A stretch of 64,000 bases of DNA from Flavobacteriaceae bacterium GF1 (GTDB taxonomy: Bacteria > Bacteroidota > Bacteroidia > Flavobacteriales > Flavobacteriaceae), in the NCBI GenBank assembly GCA_009797885.1, contig WNKP01000006.1, positions 62,001-126,000 on the forward strand. The letters are read 5' to 3'. Positions 36,520 to 46,923 of the stretch are shown here, in pieces. Numbering within the stretch: the stretch's first letter is position 1; every line of letters begins with the position of its first letter. The translations under genes were made by a program, and so were the position numbers. Below the pieces are notes generated by a model, which ran no database searches, was not told the origin of the DNA, and saw only the letters and a list, made by a program, of their open reading frames with translations.

Positions 36520-36567
36520 ACCTGAGCTTTTCAGCTCCTAAGATACGAAGTGGGATGCGAAATGGAA

Positions 36568-37758
36568 TCAGCGAATCAGTTCACGAACCGCATTCCGGGC
36601 AGAACGGGCCGCAGTGTGGACTGCACTCCAATCGTCTTCCTGGGTATAGGAATCCCCGGCAAAATACAGTTTGCCATTGATTGATTTGGCCATGTCCCTA
36701 GAAGTGGAACTAGATGCTACATCCGCCAAATAAGCGGCACGGGCAAAGGGCTGTTCGTTCCAGTTTTGCACCAGAATGTCCTGAAAAGTTTCTGAGGCCT
36801 TCCCATTGAAAATGATATCCAATTCATTTAAAACATAGTTTTTTAGGGCTTCCCCGTTTACGTTTTGGTAAGGCTCCGCTTGTTTTCCCACAGCAAACAG
36901 ACCCAATATATTTTCCGATGTGTTCTGTGCATAGGCGGCATCATAGCAGACACGTTGCCCGTCGTTGGTTTCGCTATCATCAAACTCCAAGAACGTAGGA
37001 TAGAATTTCTCCGAAAACTTCAAAAAGATTTTGATACCTCCCCAAATATTCGCCTGTGCTATGGCCTGTTGTTTGGTGTTTGGCAAGGACGGGGTAAAGT
37101 CGATTTTGCCCAACTGCAAGATTTTTAAGGGAACGGTGAGCACCAACTTATCCGCTTCATAGGCCAAACCCTGTGTATCGCGGGCCATAACTTTGCTGCC
37201 CGAATAGTCAATGGAAACAATTTCGGTGTTAAACTGCATCTTATTACGGATACTGGGAACGATATACGCTTCAAAAAAATCGAACCAAGAGGAATTCTTA
37301 AATTTTTGATCGATAAAACTGTCGATTTCGTTTCCAATTTCAACAACGTTCAGTTCCCCATTGCTGAAATACCCATAAGTGTCCGAAGCAGAATAGCGTT
37401 GGGTTATTGTCTTGATTTGTACCGAACCATCATTTACAATTGCTGGCAACTCTGATTCCGAAACGTGCAGCCATTCCGCTCCCAAGGAAATCGGAAAATC
37501 CGTAAAGGAGGTATTGGTACGAAAACGCCCGCCATAGGAAATGTCCGCTTCCAAAATTCGGTACTCGATACCCTGTTGTTGTAACAAATAAGCCGTTGCC
37601 ATACCCGCGGCCCCAGCACCAATAATTAAGACAGTGCCATTAAAATTACCGGCGGTTATCGATGTTTCATCATCATTGGAACAGGCTTGGATTACGGATT
37701 GAAAAGGCAATGAGATGCCGAATAAACCACAGGCTGCAATAAATTCTTTTCTATTCAT
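36568..37758 (-). CDS. Exported FAD-dependent amine oxidase-like protein
   Basis: A 396-residue flavoprotein of the monoamine oxidase superfamily. The N terminus looks like a lipoprotein signal (MNRKEFIAACGLFGISLPFQSVIQACSNDDE, here described as Cys26 in VIQAC). FAD is bound by VLIIGAGAAGMATAYLLQQQ followed by LEADISYGGRF; the C-terminal FAD motif is KLYFAGDSYTQEDDWSAVHTAARSA. Substrate is unknown. It is monocistronic. Confidence 0.87.
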   Translation of the reverse strand: MNRKEFIAACGLFGISLPFQSVIQACSNDDETSITAGNFNGTVLIIGAGAAGMATAYLLQQQGIEYRILEADISYGGRFRTNTSFTDFPISLGAEWLHVSESELPAIVNDGSVQIKTITQRYSASDTYGYFSNGELNVVEIGNEIDSFIDQKFKNSSWFDFFEAYIVPSIRNKMQFNTEIVSIDYSGSKVMARDTQGLAYEADKLVLTVPLKILQLGKIDFTPSLPNTKQQAIAQANIWGGIKIFLKFSEKFYPTFLEFDDSETNDGQRVCYDAAYAQNTSENILGLFAVGKQAEPYQNVNGEALKNYVLNELDIIFNGKASETFQDILVQNWNEQPFARAAYLADVASSSTSRDMAKSINGKLYFAGDSYTQEDDWSAVHTAARSARNAVRELIR

Positions 37759-37860
37759 TTTTATTGAAACTGATTGGGATTACCCAGCAAATGTGGTGAA
37801 CATCTTCCAGATCAGGTCCGAACTTTTTAAAAGTGTTGTATTTCGGACCCATTTCCGGGA

Positions 37861-38994
37861 TCAATGCGAAGCCTGAAATGATTTCTTAAATGAAGATGGG
37901 GTTTGCCCGGTATATTTTTTGAACAGGGAATTGAAAGTGGATTTTGAGTTGAAACCACTTTCCAAGGCAATTCCCATGATACTGTATTGATTGTAATCGG
38001 TATCCATTAATTTCTTTTTTGCCTCCGCTACACGATATTGGTTGACGAACTCGAAGAAGTTTTTGCCCTCCTTTTCCCTGATGATTTGGGAAAGATACCC
38101 TGGGCTGATTTTGAGAAGTTCCGCCAAATATGGAAGGTTTAGCTCCGGGTCCATATAAATCGTTTCGGTTTCCATCATGTCAAGTAGTTTTTTGTGGTAT
38201 TCGTCCGTTTTTGGGGATAGCTTTTTTTTGGCTTTCAAATGCGTTTTCCCTGGGTCATAAGGGATGACCTTAAATAGGGAATAGTGTAGAATCACAAAAT
38301 AACCCATCAAAAAAAGAAAAAGGATCAATCCCAGGGATACCAAGGTGTAGATGCCCTCATTGTCATACCCGAGAATAAACAGCATATGACTCAAAAGCCA
38401 AATAACCACAATCACTAAAAAGATGATGATAAGGTTTCGTAATCCTATCAGACTTTTCCCGGAAAGGGTTGAGTAATTGTTCAAAAGAAACTTTTGATAG
38501 CGATTTATTTTTTGAACAACCAAGGACAGTAAAACAACACTTGTTAGAAGCCCAATGGATTCTTCGGTTATAAGAAGTACATATTCCATACCGACTATGG
38601 TATTTTCTTCCAAGAAGAGATTAACTGGAATGTAGGCCAGTTCTGTAATGACTTCCACTAAAATGGGCAGGTACCAAAGGCGTTCCCATTTGTTCAACTG
38701 GCTTTTTGGATCAATCAAATAACGGACAAAGAAATAAAGTCCTATGGGAATTGCAGTCCTTATGTAAATGGGCATGTACTGAATGACCAAGGGCAGTTCT
38801 TCCTCTTCAAAGGAATAATAGAAGAAGTCATAGCAAACAATTATGGAGACCCCCAAAAGGGTCATGGCAAAAAACCGATTGGATGTAGATCCAAATCTTT
38901 TGCTGAAAAGGAGAATTGTTGCCAAAAGCAGCCCTTGGAGCCCCGCCATTATGTGTACGGCGCTGAGAAAGCCATATATAAAAGGTTCTTCCAA
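37861..38994 (-). CDS. AraC-family regulator with multi-span membrane N terminus
   Basis: A 377-residue protein. Residues about 1-245 contain seven hydrophobic segments (FIYGFLSAVHIMAGLQGLLL is the first), and the last 100 residues are an AraC-type DNA-binding domain (LPYLAELLKISPGYLSQIIREK, then YSIMGIALESGFNSKSTFNSLFKKYTGQTPSSF). This layout joins a membrane sensor directly to the DNA-binding domain. No linked target is evident; the SDR gene ends 12 nt upstream on the same strand and may be in the same operon. Confidence 0.88.
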   Translation of the reverse strand: MEEPFIYGFLSAVHIMAGLQGLLLATILLFSKRFGSTSNRFFAMTLLGVSIIVCYDFFYYSFEEEELPLVIQYMPIYIRTAIPIGLYFFVRYLIDPKSQLNKWERLWYLPILVEVITELAYIPVNLFLEENTIVGMEYVLLITEESIGLLTSVVLLSLVVQKINRYQKFLLNNYSTLSGKSLIGLRNLIIIFLVIVVIWLLSHMLFILGYDNEGIYTLVSLGLILFLFLMGYFVILHYSLFKVIPYDPGKTHLKAKKKLSPKTDEYHKKLLDMMETETIYMDPELNLPYLAELLKISPGYLSQIIREKEGKNFFEFVNQYRVAEAKKKLMDTDYNQYSIMGIALESGFNSKSTFNSLFKKYTGQTPSSFKKSFQASH

Positions 38995-39006
38995 CTATTG
39001 AGACGA

Positions 39007-39765
39007 TTAACTTCTTAAGTAGGAGGCTCCATTAACATCTATAATGGTCCCCGAAGAATATTCAGCGCCTTCCGAAGCCAAAAACAGTATGGCATGGGCC
39101 ACTTCCTTGGGTTGGGCCATACGTTGAAAAGGGGATTCCCGTAACAGGTTCCCACGTTCTACGGGGGTCAGCGTCTTCGCGGCCATTTCGGTTTCGGTAA
39201 ATCCCGGGGCCACTACGCCCAGATAGATATGATGTGGTGCCAATTTCTTGGCCAACGACTGTGTCATGGCGTTTAGTGCCGCCTTGCTGGCCCCATAGGC
39301 CGGTTTTGTGGGTTCACCACGAAAGGCACCACGGGAAGAAACGTTGACGATTCGGCCACCACCCGTTTTCATCATGGCCCGTGCCGCCCAATAGCTCATA
39401 TTGGCGGCGGCAAAGAGATTGGTTTTAAAGGTTTCCTCCCAGGCATGGGTCCAGTGGTCAAAATCGACCTTGTCAATTTCATGAAAAATTGAAATGCCCG
39501 CATTATTGACCAATACATCCAGTTGACCATAGGAACCCACAAATTCATCAATGAGCTCTTGGCAGTTTTCTTTTCTTCCAATGTCTTTTTGAAAGAGTTG
39601 ATGGCCTTTGCCCGGTAACTCCGAAAGTGTTTTTTCCGCTTCCTTTTGATTGGATCGGTAATTGAGTCCGACAATGCCCCCCTTATTTGCAAATTCGATT
39701 GCGGTTGCCTTACCAATGCCCCTCGAGGCGCCTGTCACCAGTATATGCTTTCCTGAAAAATCCAT
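39007..39765 (-). CDS. SDR-family oxidoreductase (FabG-like)
   Basis: A 252-residue classical SDR. Cofactor motif TGASRGIGKA (residues 11-20), NNAG motif in DVLVNNAGISIF, catalytic Ser in IVNVSSRGAF and Tyr-x-x-x-Lys in YGASKAAL. The C-terminal IIDVNGASYLRS resembles 3-oxoacyl-ACP reductases (FabG type), but it is not in a fatty-acid operon, so a dedicated carbonyl substrate is equally likely. It precedes the membrane AraC gene by 12 nt. Confidence 0.92.
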   Translation of the reverse strand: MDFSGKHILVTGASRGIGKATAIEFANKGGIVGLNYRSNQKEAEKTLSELPGKGHQLFQKDIGRKENCQELIDEFVGSYGQLDVLVNNAGISIFHEIDKVDFDHWTHAWEETFKTNLFAAANMSYWAARAMMKTGGGRIVNVSSRGAFRGEPTKPAYGASKAALNAMTQSLAKKLAPHHIYLGVVAPGFTETEMAAKTLTPVERGNLLRESPFQRMAQPKEVAHAILFLASEGAEYSSGTIIDVNGASYLRS

Positions 39766-39783
39766 GGCCGGGATGTATAATTT

Positions 39784-40521
39784 TTAATTCGTTGGTTGTT
39801 CCAAAAGTGCTAAGAGGGTTTCTGTGTCCTTTCGTACCCTTTCATTGAAAATCTCTTGTGCTTTATACAGATTTATGGTGCTGGAAAGGTAATTGTGCAA
39901 CAGGCGGTACTGTCCGGAGGCCAAATCATCCTTCCAGTTTCGCACCTCGGCGTGTTCCGAAAGGGAGCGTCCAAGGTCAAAGGCCAAATCGGTATTTGCT
40001 ATGAACAGTTCTTCCTTATTCATCAAGGTGTTGATAGTGATTCGTTCGTAATAGGTATTTTTTTCGTGGGTGTTCCTTAGCTTTAGGATTGCCTCTTTCT
40101 TTTCCTTTTCGAACAAGGCCAGATTTCCTGTAGTAATAAGGTCTTCTATAGTGTAAGCCGTACTGTTAAAGGTGTTTTTGCTGGTATTCAATTGGTCTAT
40201 TTTCATTTTTAAGGTGTCCAAATCGGGGGTAACCGTGTTGAAATGGTCAAAGTAATCCTGAATGGTCTTTTCCCTTGCCAAGAACATACTGTTCAGGGAC
40301 GCCAATTGCCCTAGGTCCGCCCTTAACTCTTCAATCAAACTTTTTTCGTATGTTTTTAGGAGCCCATCACTTTTTCGGCTTTCGTTCCAATTATTGATCT
40401 GCAGGGCAATCAAAATACCGATGACCACCAAGACAATCTCACCAACGGCATACAGCAGGTATTTTGAGAATTTGTTCCCGGCAAGCAGGGTTTGGCGGAT
40501 GTGGCGGAAGAATTGAATCAC
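39784..40521 (-). CDS. DUF6090-type membrane-anchored protein
   Basis: A 245-residue protein whose N terminus matches the DUF6090 pattern: an Arg-rich start (MIQFFRHIRQTLL), GNKFSKYLLYAVGEIVLVVIGILIALQINNWNE with one membrane helix, then a helical extracytoplasmic part (EELRADLGQLASLNSMFLAREK). Function of this common flavobacterial family is unknown. It lies 18 nt upstream of the SDR gene on the same strand, perhaps in its operon. Confidence 0.85.
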   Translation of the reverse strand: MIQFFRHIRQTLLAGNKFSKYLLYAVGEIVLVVIGILIALQINNWNESRKSDGLLKTYEKSLIEELRADLGQLASLNSMFLAREKTIQDYFDHFNTVTPDLDTLKMKIDQLNTSKNTFNSTAYTIEDLITTGNLALFEKEKKEAILKLRNTHEKNTYYERITINTLMNKEELFIANTDLAFDLGRSLSEHAEVRNWKDDLASGQYRLLHNYLSSTINLYKAQEIFNERVRKDTETLLALLEQPTN

Positions 40522-40596
40522 TGAGCTTCTGGTTGTTCCTAAATATACTAAGAAATCACATTTTAAATGGATTCCTTGGTTGAGGGAGTAGCGGTG

Positions 40597-40634
40597 AAAA
40601 GCACACTGGTTTCTTACGAAACCAAGGTGCTTTT
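40597..40634. terminator. Strong bidirectional terminator hairpin
   Basis: A 17-bp stem (40597-40613 with 40618-40634) around a TTAC loop. The stem has one 2-nt internal mismatch, with AAAA/TTTT ends on both strands. It ends 19 bp from the cupin gene stop, which it most likely terminates. Confidence 0.8.
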
Positions 40635-40652
40635 CTTTGGACAGGATTACTT

Positions 40653-41444
40653 TTATGCCCCTTCCCCAAACATAAAAAGGAAACCTTCAAAAGGGATGTC
40701 GTTCTTATTTAAAAATTCATGGGTACTGTTGGCCGGGACCAATATGGCCTCGCCGGCCTTCATTGTCGTGGTAAGACCATCAATAATAATGGTGGCCTCT
40801 CCTTTAATGGCAATAAAGAGCGAAGGAAATGGATTGCTTTTGGAACGCTCATCCTCATTGGCATGCTGCCCTTTTTTAAGGGCAAAGTATCCTGAGCGAA
40901 ATCCTTTTTGGTAATAGAAAATTGATGCTTGTGCCCCATGGGTAAAGCGTGTGTAATCCAAACCGAAGGGGATACGTTCGGGAATACCCCTGGTCCAAAA
41001 GTGGAAGTATACGGAAAACATATCGTCCACAAAGTCCGCATTGGGCTGAAACCCCGTCATGGTATCCACATCAAAAGGGGTAACATCTGTGGAAAAAGCT
41101 TTTGCGGATGCGGTAAGGGCATTTAGCTCACCCTTGTCGATCTTTTCCAATGTAGCCAGATCCGTTTTAAAATAATAGGTAGCTGTTGGGGGTTCTCCCT
41201 TGAACAATTGAACCGAGGCCGCGCCAGTTTCGGTTTTGGCCTTGGCCTTTACATGCCAGAATACGGTATCCACCTTAATTCCAAAAAGGGCATCCTTGGT
41301 AAGGGCAATGTCTTTTTGATAGTCCTCCACATAACGCATCAGAATACGCTCGGCTGTTTCGCTTTGGGGAAAAACGGCAAAAGGGTTGCCCATGGACAAT
41401 AGTAGGGCAACCCCTAATTTTAAAGGTAATCTTTTTGATTTCAT
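40653..41444 (-). CDS. Exported cupin-domain protein
   Basis: A 263-residue protein with a signal peptide (LGVALLLSMGNPFAVFPQ). The C-terminal third is a cupin: GEATIIIDGLTTTMKAGEAILVPANSTHEFLNKNDIPFEGFLF, with the Gly-rich strand and a His in the second motif. The metal-binding HxH of the first motif is missing, so catalysis is uncertain. The N-terminal 160 residues do not resemble a family I know. Monocistronic. Confidence 0.78.
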   Translation of the reverse strand: MKSKRLPLKLGVALLLSMGNPFAVFPQSETAERILMRYVEDYQKDIALTKDALFGIKVDTVFWHVKAKAKTETGAASVQLFKGEPPTATYYFKTDLATLEKIDKGELNALTASAKAFSTDVTPFDVDTMTGFQPNADFVDDMFSVYFHFWTRGIPERIPFGLDYTRFTHGAQASIFYYQKGFRSGYFALKKGQHANEDERSKSNPFPSLFIAIKGEATIIIDGLTTTMKAGEAILVPANSTHEFLNKNDIPFEGFLFMFGEGA

Positions 41445-41523
41445 GATCTACTGGTTTTTGTTTATCAAGAAGACATGAGGGAAGCAAGTACTGTTACTTG
41501 AATTTGCGGTTTAGGGATGAACA

Positions 41524-42393
41524 TCACCGTTTTAGGGATGGATCGGAGGGCAGGGAAGGGTTTTTTAGTTGCCACAATAGTTTGGACTGACGGGACTTGG
41601 AGACTTCAAAGGGTTCTGGGATGTGATGTAGTTTTATTTTTAGGCTGCCCGATTGATTTCTAAAGGATTCCAGATGTGTTTTATTGATCAGTATGGAGCG
41701 GTTGATCCTTAGGATGGTGCTTGAGGTCAGTTTCCCTTCCAGTTTGGCCAAGGTCAACCGAATCAAATACTGCTTTACGGTCCCATTTTCGAGATAGTTG
41801 ATACTGGCATAGTTATCTTCGGATTTAATGAAGAGGATATGTTCCAAGGGCAGCGCAATTTCATCGTTTTTATAATCGCCTTTTAGTAGGATCATCCCAT
41901 CTGGTCCAGGGGTATCCTGTGCAACGGAAAGCACCTCCTCAAACTCCCTTTTTACTTGGATATGCTTAAAATAAAAGTGAATTCCAATGAACGATATGAC
42001 CAATATGGAACCAATTTCAAGAAGATGTTTAAAATAGCTTGGGAACGAAAAGTCATGAAAACCACCCAAAACATTGTAGACCATAAAAGTAGCATTGGCC
42101 GTAAGCCATAACTCCAAAATAACCCAAACCATGTAATGACGTGGCTTGCGTTTGGGGAAAAGCCAATGATAGATGACAAATTCGGCCAGCAAAAGAACCA
42201 AAATCACCACCGAAGCAAAAATGAAAAGGGCCAGAATGAGCAGCGGGGTAATTTTTTCATCCGGTCTATAGTTATTAACGCCAAAAGGTTGGAAGAACAA
42301 TAAAAACAAAAAAATAAACAATCCGGAAAGGGTCGCCAATGCAATTTTGAACTTCCTGGAATCTGTATACTCAACTAGGTGCTTGTTGTTCAT
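41524..42393 (-). CDS. Membrane-anchored LytTR-domain transcriptional regulator
   Basis: A 289-residue regulator. Four hydrophobic segments lie in the first 155 residues. A LytTR DNA-binding domain is at about 180-280 (LPLEHILFIKSEDNYASINYLENG, then RLTLAKLEGKLTSSTILRINRSILINKTHLES). There is no receiver domain, so it is not a classical response regulator; the membrane part may sense directly. No target is evident nearby, and the cupin gene downstream is 80 bp away. Confidence 0.9.
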   Translation of the reverse strand: MNNKHLVEYTDSRKFKIALATLSGLFIFLFLLFFQPFGVNNYRPDEKITPLLILALFIFASVVILVLLLAEFVIYHWLFPKRKPRHYMVWVILELWLTANATFMVYNVLGGFHDFSFPSYFKHLLEIGSILVISFIGIHFYFKHIQVKREFEEVLSVAQDTPGPDGMILLKGDYKNDEIALPLEHILFIKSEDNYASINYLENGTVKQYLIRLTLAKLEGKLTSSTILRINRSILINKTHLESFRNQSGSLKIKLHHIPEPFEVSKSRQSKLLWQLKNPSLPSDPSLKR

Positions 42394-42545
42394 CTCAAGT
42401 TGTACTGATATGGCGCAAATAAAACGGAAGACGTTAGCGGTTTAACCAAATGTATGGTGCTAACGGGTCTATCTTGCTGTATTTGTTTGCCCATAGTTCC
42501 TTTAGGGTGCCCAAAAGCACTGTTTGGTGGATGTGTTTAGCGTAC

Positions 42546-44219
42546 CTAATCATCAAAAATGGTTTTTAGATGCCCTTTTTCCCCTGTCATTTGCCAATGT
42601 CCCAATGCCATGGGGATATTGCCCATACTATTGAGGGTATCAAAAAAGGCCTTGGTGCTGAAGGGTTGGCCCCTTAGCTCCAAAATTCGTGCATAATCGG
42701 CCATAGCGGTTTCCATCAGGTATTTTCCCGTAATATAGCTGGTGCCATAACCCGGTTGCCGCAAATAGAGATGCTGCTCAAAGATGAGCAGTTCCTTTTC
42801 GGTTTTCATCCATCCCCTTGGGGTGTATTCCGAGTGGATGCCTCCTGCTTCTTCCATGGTCATTTCATTGGCATGGGCGTAAAGTGATCCCAATCCACGT
42901 GCCGCTCGTTGGGCAATCATGATATAAACAATTTCCCGACTTCTAGGTGAATCCTCATATAGCCCGGCATCCATAAACATTTCTTCCACGGCAGTGGCCG
43001 TACCTTCATTGCGCGAATCAAAAATGTTGTACAACAAGGGTTCCCTGCGAATTTCGCTTTGGTGCGGTTCAATTTCCATTCGGGCCAGTTCAAACCAATG
43101 GTAAAAATGGGAATAAAGGGGTCGTTGATCATAGTGTGCCCCGATCCAAAAGAAATTACGTTTCGCTTCGGGCACGAAACTTCCCAATTGTTCACGAAGT
43201 GCGGGCTCAAAATAGGGTTTTACGGTAACAATGTCCTGTTGATCTAGAAAATCAATCAAACTTCTTGCCGATTCATTGGCCATTTTATCATATGCTTCCG
43301 GGGAGTCCGCGGCAACCAATTCAGGTAAATTGCGATTTCTGTGTTCTTCTAGTTTTAGGGAAGCCCATGCCCTGGCCAATTCCCGTTTCAAAATCATTAC
43401 TTCGTCTTCCCAAGTAAGCGGCACTAGATGTACATTCTGTAAATACCACGTATAGTTTTCCTTGCCAATACCCGATGGACCCGTTTTTGTCTTTGCCTCT
43501 TCTTCCAACCATTGGGCGAATGCATCGGTAGCGCCAATCGCTTCATTAAGAGCCGTTACCAATTCCGTATGATTCTTAACTTCGGGTTCTTCAAGAACCC
43601 CACTTAAAACCAAGCTTTGGGTTTTGATATCCCTTATTCCGGTAACCCATAGGTCTTTGGCATTGCCTGTAAGATTCAGTTGCGCTTGTTCGTTCAAAGG
43701 GGGAATGACCTTCAGGTCACTGATCAACCGTTCTTTTTCACTTTCGGAAAGTGGAAATTCATAGGTCCATAGTTCCGTAGTGCCATGATGTGTTGGTCCT
43801 TCATGTGCGGGAACATCGCTTTTGTAGGTCCAAACGGTTTTGTAAAATGCGGGATCCCGTTCCCACGGCTTTAAAACCCTATGGTTAAAGTCATACCCAT
43901 TCATTTCGGCCCAAACGATCATCCAGTCCACTTGCCGATCAATTGCCCAGGCCGTGGTGTCAATTTGCAGCAGCTTTTGTTGTAACGCCTTAAATTCTGG
44001 CCAACGTTTTTCAAAGGTTGCTTTGGTATAATCTGGAGCGCCCTCAAGTTTTGGTGGGTTTTCAAAGGCGCGCCATTCATGAAAGAGGTCGACGAGATCA
44101 GCATAGTCTTTGGTCGTAAAGGTGAAGTTTTTGGATTCGGCAGTTTTTTCTGCATTCTTGTTTTCACATCCTATGAAGGTAAAGATGATCCATAGTGCCA
44201 AAAGAATGGTATTTTTCAT
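42546..44219 (-). CDS. DUF885-family lipoprotein (putative metallopeptidase-like)
   Basis: A 557-residue protein with lipobox FTFIGC (Cys18). It matches the DUF885 family, which relates to thermostable carboxypeptidases: the conserved region [17 protein letters not shown] stands where M32-like enzymes have HExxH, and [13 protein letters not shown] and YARILELRG follow. The absence of HExxH argues against the canonical zinc mechanism. It is monocistronic and divergent from an S9 peptidase gene 160 bp away, so both may serve peptide use. Confidence 0.82.
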   Translation of the reverse strand: MKNTILLALWIIFTFIGCENKNAEKTAESKNFTFTTKDYADLVDLFHEWRAFENPPKLEGAPDYTKATFEKRWPEFKALQQKLLQIDTTAWAIDRQVDWMIVWAEMNGYDFNHRVLKPWERDPAFYKTVWTYKSDVPAHEGPTHHGTTELWTYEFPLSESEKERLISDLKVIPPLNEQAQLNLTGNAKDLWVTGIRDIKTQSLVLSGVLEEPEVKNHTELVTALNEAIGATDAFAQWLEEEAKTKTGPSGIGKENYTWYLQNVHLVPLTWEDEVMILKRELARAWASLKLEEHRNRNLPELVAADSPEAYDKMANESARSLIDFLDQQDIVTVKPYFEPALREQLGSFVPEAKRNFFWIGAHYDQRPLYSHFYHWFELARMEIEPHQSEIRREPLLYNIFDSRNEGTATAVEEMFMDAGLYEDSPRSREIVYIMIAQRAARGLGSLYAHANEMTMEEAGGIHSEYTPRGWMKTEKELLIFEQHLYLRQPGYGTSYITGKYLMETAMADYARILELRGQPFSTKAFFDTLNSMGNIPMALGHWQMTGEKGHLKTIFDD

Positions 44220-44328
44220 GAGCGCTGTTTTCGTTTTTAATGGTATTGGACGGGTATTAAAGGCGGACTAATTGGTTGAAAGTTGGGTTGTTGCCTTAAA
44301 GATATAAGATAATTGTTTAGAAAAGTAG

Positions 44329-44360
44329 TTTGCCAAAACCTCCCTTTCTGGCTACCTTTA
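44329..44360 (+). promoter_or_regulatory. Promoter of the S9 peptidase gene
   Basis: TTTG (44329-44332), a 20-bp spacer and TACCTTTA (44353-44360), one base off the TAnnTTTG consensus. The predicted start of transcription is about 15 nt before the ATG at 44382. Confidence 0.45.
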
Positions 44361-44381
44361 GAAGCTACTAAAAACAAGAAG

Positions 44382-46430
44382 ATGCGACTATTTCCCAGTT
44401 TTATTGCAATACTATGTATTGCGCTGCTCTCAAATGCCCAAAAACCCGGTTTTTCTTATTTGGATGTTTTTGATTTACAGTATGTCCAAGACCCACAGAT
44501 ATCCCCAAAGGGAGATTGGGTGGTTTATCGGCGTATGGGTTTTGATATCATGAAGGACCGTGCCTGGGGCAATCTTTGGTTGATACGGACAGATGGGAGC
44601 CAACACCAAAAACTAACTTCCCGCGAGGTATCCGAAAATGGCCCAAAATGGTCTCCCAGCGGGGATCGAATTGCTTTTTCCAGCAGTACGGATGAAGGCT
44701 CGGAAATTTATGTCCATTGGGTGGAAACAGGGAAAACAGCACGATTGTCCCAACTGCCTTTTGCTCCCAGTTCATTGACATGGTCGCCGAACGGGGCGTA
44801 TTTGGCCTTTTCCATGAATGTGCCCAAGTCGCCTCCGGTGATTGCCAAAATGCCCAAAAAGCCCAAAGGGGCCAAATGGGCGGATACACCAAGAATTACG
44901 GATAGGGTCTATCATGAAGCGGATGGACGTGGGTACCTTAAACCCGGGTTCAATCACATTTTTGTAATGCCCTCAAATGGGGGAGCCCCAAGACAGGTTA
45001 CTTTAGGGGACTGGCATCATCGAGGGACCTTATCATGGGCCCCGAACGGTTCAAAAATTTACTTCTCCGCAAATAGGGTGGAGGATTGGGAATATCGCTT
45101 TCGCAACAGTGAAATATACGCCGTGGATGTGGAATCCGGAAACATTACCGCCCTGACCGATAGGGACGGTCCGGACTATGGTCCCCAGGTTTCACCGGAC
45201 GGGCGTTATATTGCCTATATCGGCAACGAGGATAAAAGGGAGGCCTACCAGGTCCGCAAACTTCATCTTATGAATGCGGACGGAAGCAACAAAAGGAGTA
45301 TTTCCGATGATTTGGACAGGAGCATTTCCAATATTACCTGGGATTCCAAAAGTGGGGGACTATATTTCAATTATGACGATAAGGGCAATGGAAAAATAGG
45401 TCATATTACGCTCTCGGGAAAGGTGACCAAACTGGCAGATGACCGCGGAGGCACTACGTTGGGAAGACCTTATGGTAGTGGCACGTACAGCGTTTCCAAA
45501 AATGGGGCCATAGCCTATACCCACTCCAGACCGGATTATCCGGCGGAATTGGCCATCGTGCCCGTAAAAGCAAAAACCCCCCGGAAGGTCACCGATTTAA
45601 ATGGTGCACTTTTGGATTATAGGACCCTGGGCAAAGTAGAAGAAGTTTGGTACAAATCTTCCTATGACAATCGGGATATTCAAGGATGGGTGGTTTATCC
45701 CCCTAATTATGATGCGTCCAAAAAATATCCCTTTATGGTGGAGAACCATGGAGGGCCTATTTTGAATTATGGGGACCGATTTTCCATTGAGATGCAACTT
45801 TATGCAGCTGCGGGCTATGTGGTGTTTTATCCCAATGCCAGGGGGAGTACCAGCTATGGGGAGGAATTCGGAAATTTATTGTACCGTAATTATCCTGGAC
45901 AGGATTATGATGATACCATGGATGGTGTTGACCATTGCATACAAATGGGCATTGCCCATGAAGACCAATTGTTTGTCACAGGAGGTTCCGCTGGAGGAAT
46001 TATGACCGCATGGATGATCGGGAAGAACAATAGGTTTGAGGCGGCAGTGGTCGCCAAGCCCGTTATGAATTGGATCAGTAAGACCTTGGTGGCGGACAAT
46101 TATTTTGGTTACGCCAATACCCGCTATGAAGGGCAGCCATGGGAAAATTTTGAGCACTACTGGAAATTTTCGCCCATTTCCCTCGTTGGTAATATTGAGA
46201 CCCCAACCATGGTGATGGTAGGGATGAACGATTTGCGTACCCCGCCCAGTGAGGCCAAACAACTGTACCATGCCCTAAAATTGCGCAAAAAGGAGACGGT
46301 ACTGGTAGAAATACCTGGAGCCAGCCATGGAATTGCCAGTAGACCAAGTAACCTCATCACCAAGATTTCACACACCGTGGCCTGGTTTGATAAGTATAGG
46401 AAGGATTCAAAAGATGAAGAAAAGGAGTAA
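44382..46430 (+). CDS. S9-family prolyl oligopeptidase-type peptidase
   Basis: A 682-residue exported serine peptidase. Signal peptide SFIAILCIALLSNA. Residues about 30-400 are a WD40/TolB-like beta-propeller (SPKGDWVVYRRMG, WSPSGDRIAFSSSTD, QVSPDGRYIAYIG repeats). The alpha/beta hydrolase part has the nucleophile in GGSAGG (S536), the Asp in MVGMNDLRTP and the His in PGASHGIAS. The start is the ATG at 44382; a longer frame begins at 44313 but precedes the signal peptide and spans a good promoter. It is an acyl-aminoacyl- or dipeptidyl-peptidase type enzyme in the periplasm. The next gene starts within its last 17 bases. Confidence 0.94.
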   Translation: MRLFPSFIAILCIALLSNAQKPGFSYLDVFDLQYVQDPQISPKGDWVVYRRMGFDIMKDRAWGNLWLIRTDGSQHQKLTSREVSENGPKWSPSGDRIAFSSSTDEGSEIYVHWVETGKTARLSQLPFAPSSLTWSPNGAYLAFSMNVPKSPPVIAKMPKKPKGAKWADTPRITDRVYHEADGRGYLKPGFNHIFVMPSNGGAPRQVTLGDWHHRGTLSWAPNGSKIYFSANRVEDWEYRFRNSEIYAVDVESGNITALTDRDGPDYGPQVSPDGRYIAYIGNEDKREAYQVRKLHLMNADGSNKRSISDDLDRSISNITWDSKSGGLYFNYDDKGNGKIGHITLSGKVTKLADDRGGTTLGRPYGSGTYSVSKNGAIAYTHSRPDYPAELAIVPVKAKTPRKVTDLNGALLDYRTLGKVEEVWYKSSYDNRDIQGWVVYPPNYDASKKYPFMVENHGGPILNYGDRFSIEMQLYAAAGYVVFYPNARGSTSYGEEFGNLLYRNYPGQDYDDTMDGVDHCIQMGIAHEDQLFVTGGSAGGIMTAWMIGKNNRFEAAVVAKPVMNWISKTLVADNYFGYANTRYEGQPWENFEHYWKFSPISLVGNIETPTMVMVGMNDLRTPPSEAKQLYHALKLRKKETVLVEIPGASHGIASRPSNLITKISHTVAWFDKYRKDSKDEEKE

Positions 46431-46836
46431 TTGGTTTTGGAATATTTTAATTATTGCCACCCTTTTGCTATGCACTTTTGTCTTTATACTCCATTATAAA
46501 AACTATACCAAAATCAAAGAGGGCCATTTTCAGGTGGTTTCCGGTTTTTACAAAGAGCGGATACCTTTGACCAACATACATGGGGTGGAATTTGTTCCCA
46601 GAATCCCGGAAATGGAACGGAAGAATGGTTTTTCCTGGTTGACCCGGGAAAAAGGAGTCTTCCTGGATTCCGTATCGGGAAACAAGATCTATGTTTTTGT
46701 GGACGATTTGCAACAACGGAAACTGAAGATCCAATATGGGGAGTCACGGGAACTCTACTTAAATTTGACCGATAGTTTGGAAACCCAAAAAATCTATACG
46801 ACCCTCAAGACTTTTATGGACCCTACTACGGAATAA
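46414..46836 (+). CDS. Small membrane-anchored protein with PH-like domain
   Basis: A 140-residue protein with one N-terminal membrane helix (WFWNILIIATLLLCTFVFIL) followed by a beta-rich domain resembling bacterial PH-like domains (IKEGHFQVVSGFYKERIPLTNI, then LYLNLTDSLETQKIY). I start it at the ATG at 46414, so it overlaps the peptidase gene by 17 bases, which suggests co-translation. Function unknown. Confidence 0.75.
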   Translation: MKKRSNWFWNILIIATLLLCTFVFILHYKNYTKIKEGHFQVVSGFYKERIPLTNIHGVEFVPRIPEMERKNGFSWLTREKGVFLDSVSGNKIYVFVDDLQQRKLKIQYGESRELYLNLTDSLETQKIYTTLKTFMDPTTE

Positions 46837-46923
46837 GCGAAGTTTTATAAAAGACATAGGTCCACCATGGTTTTGGCATAGTTGGCCCTGTTTTTGTGTT
46901 ATTGGTTTTGAACTGTTTTAAGC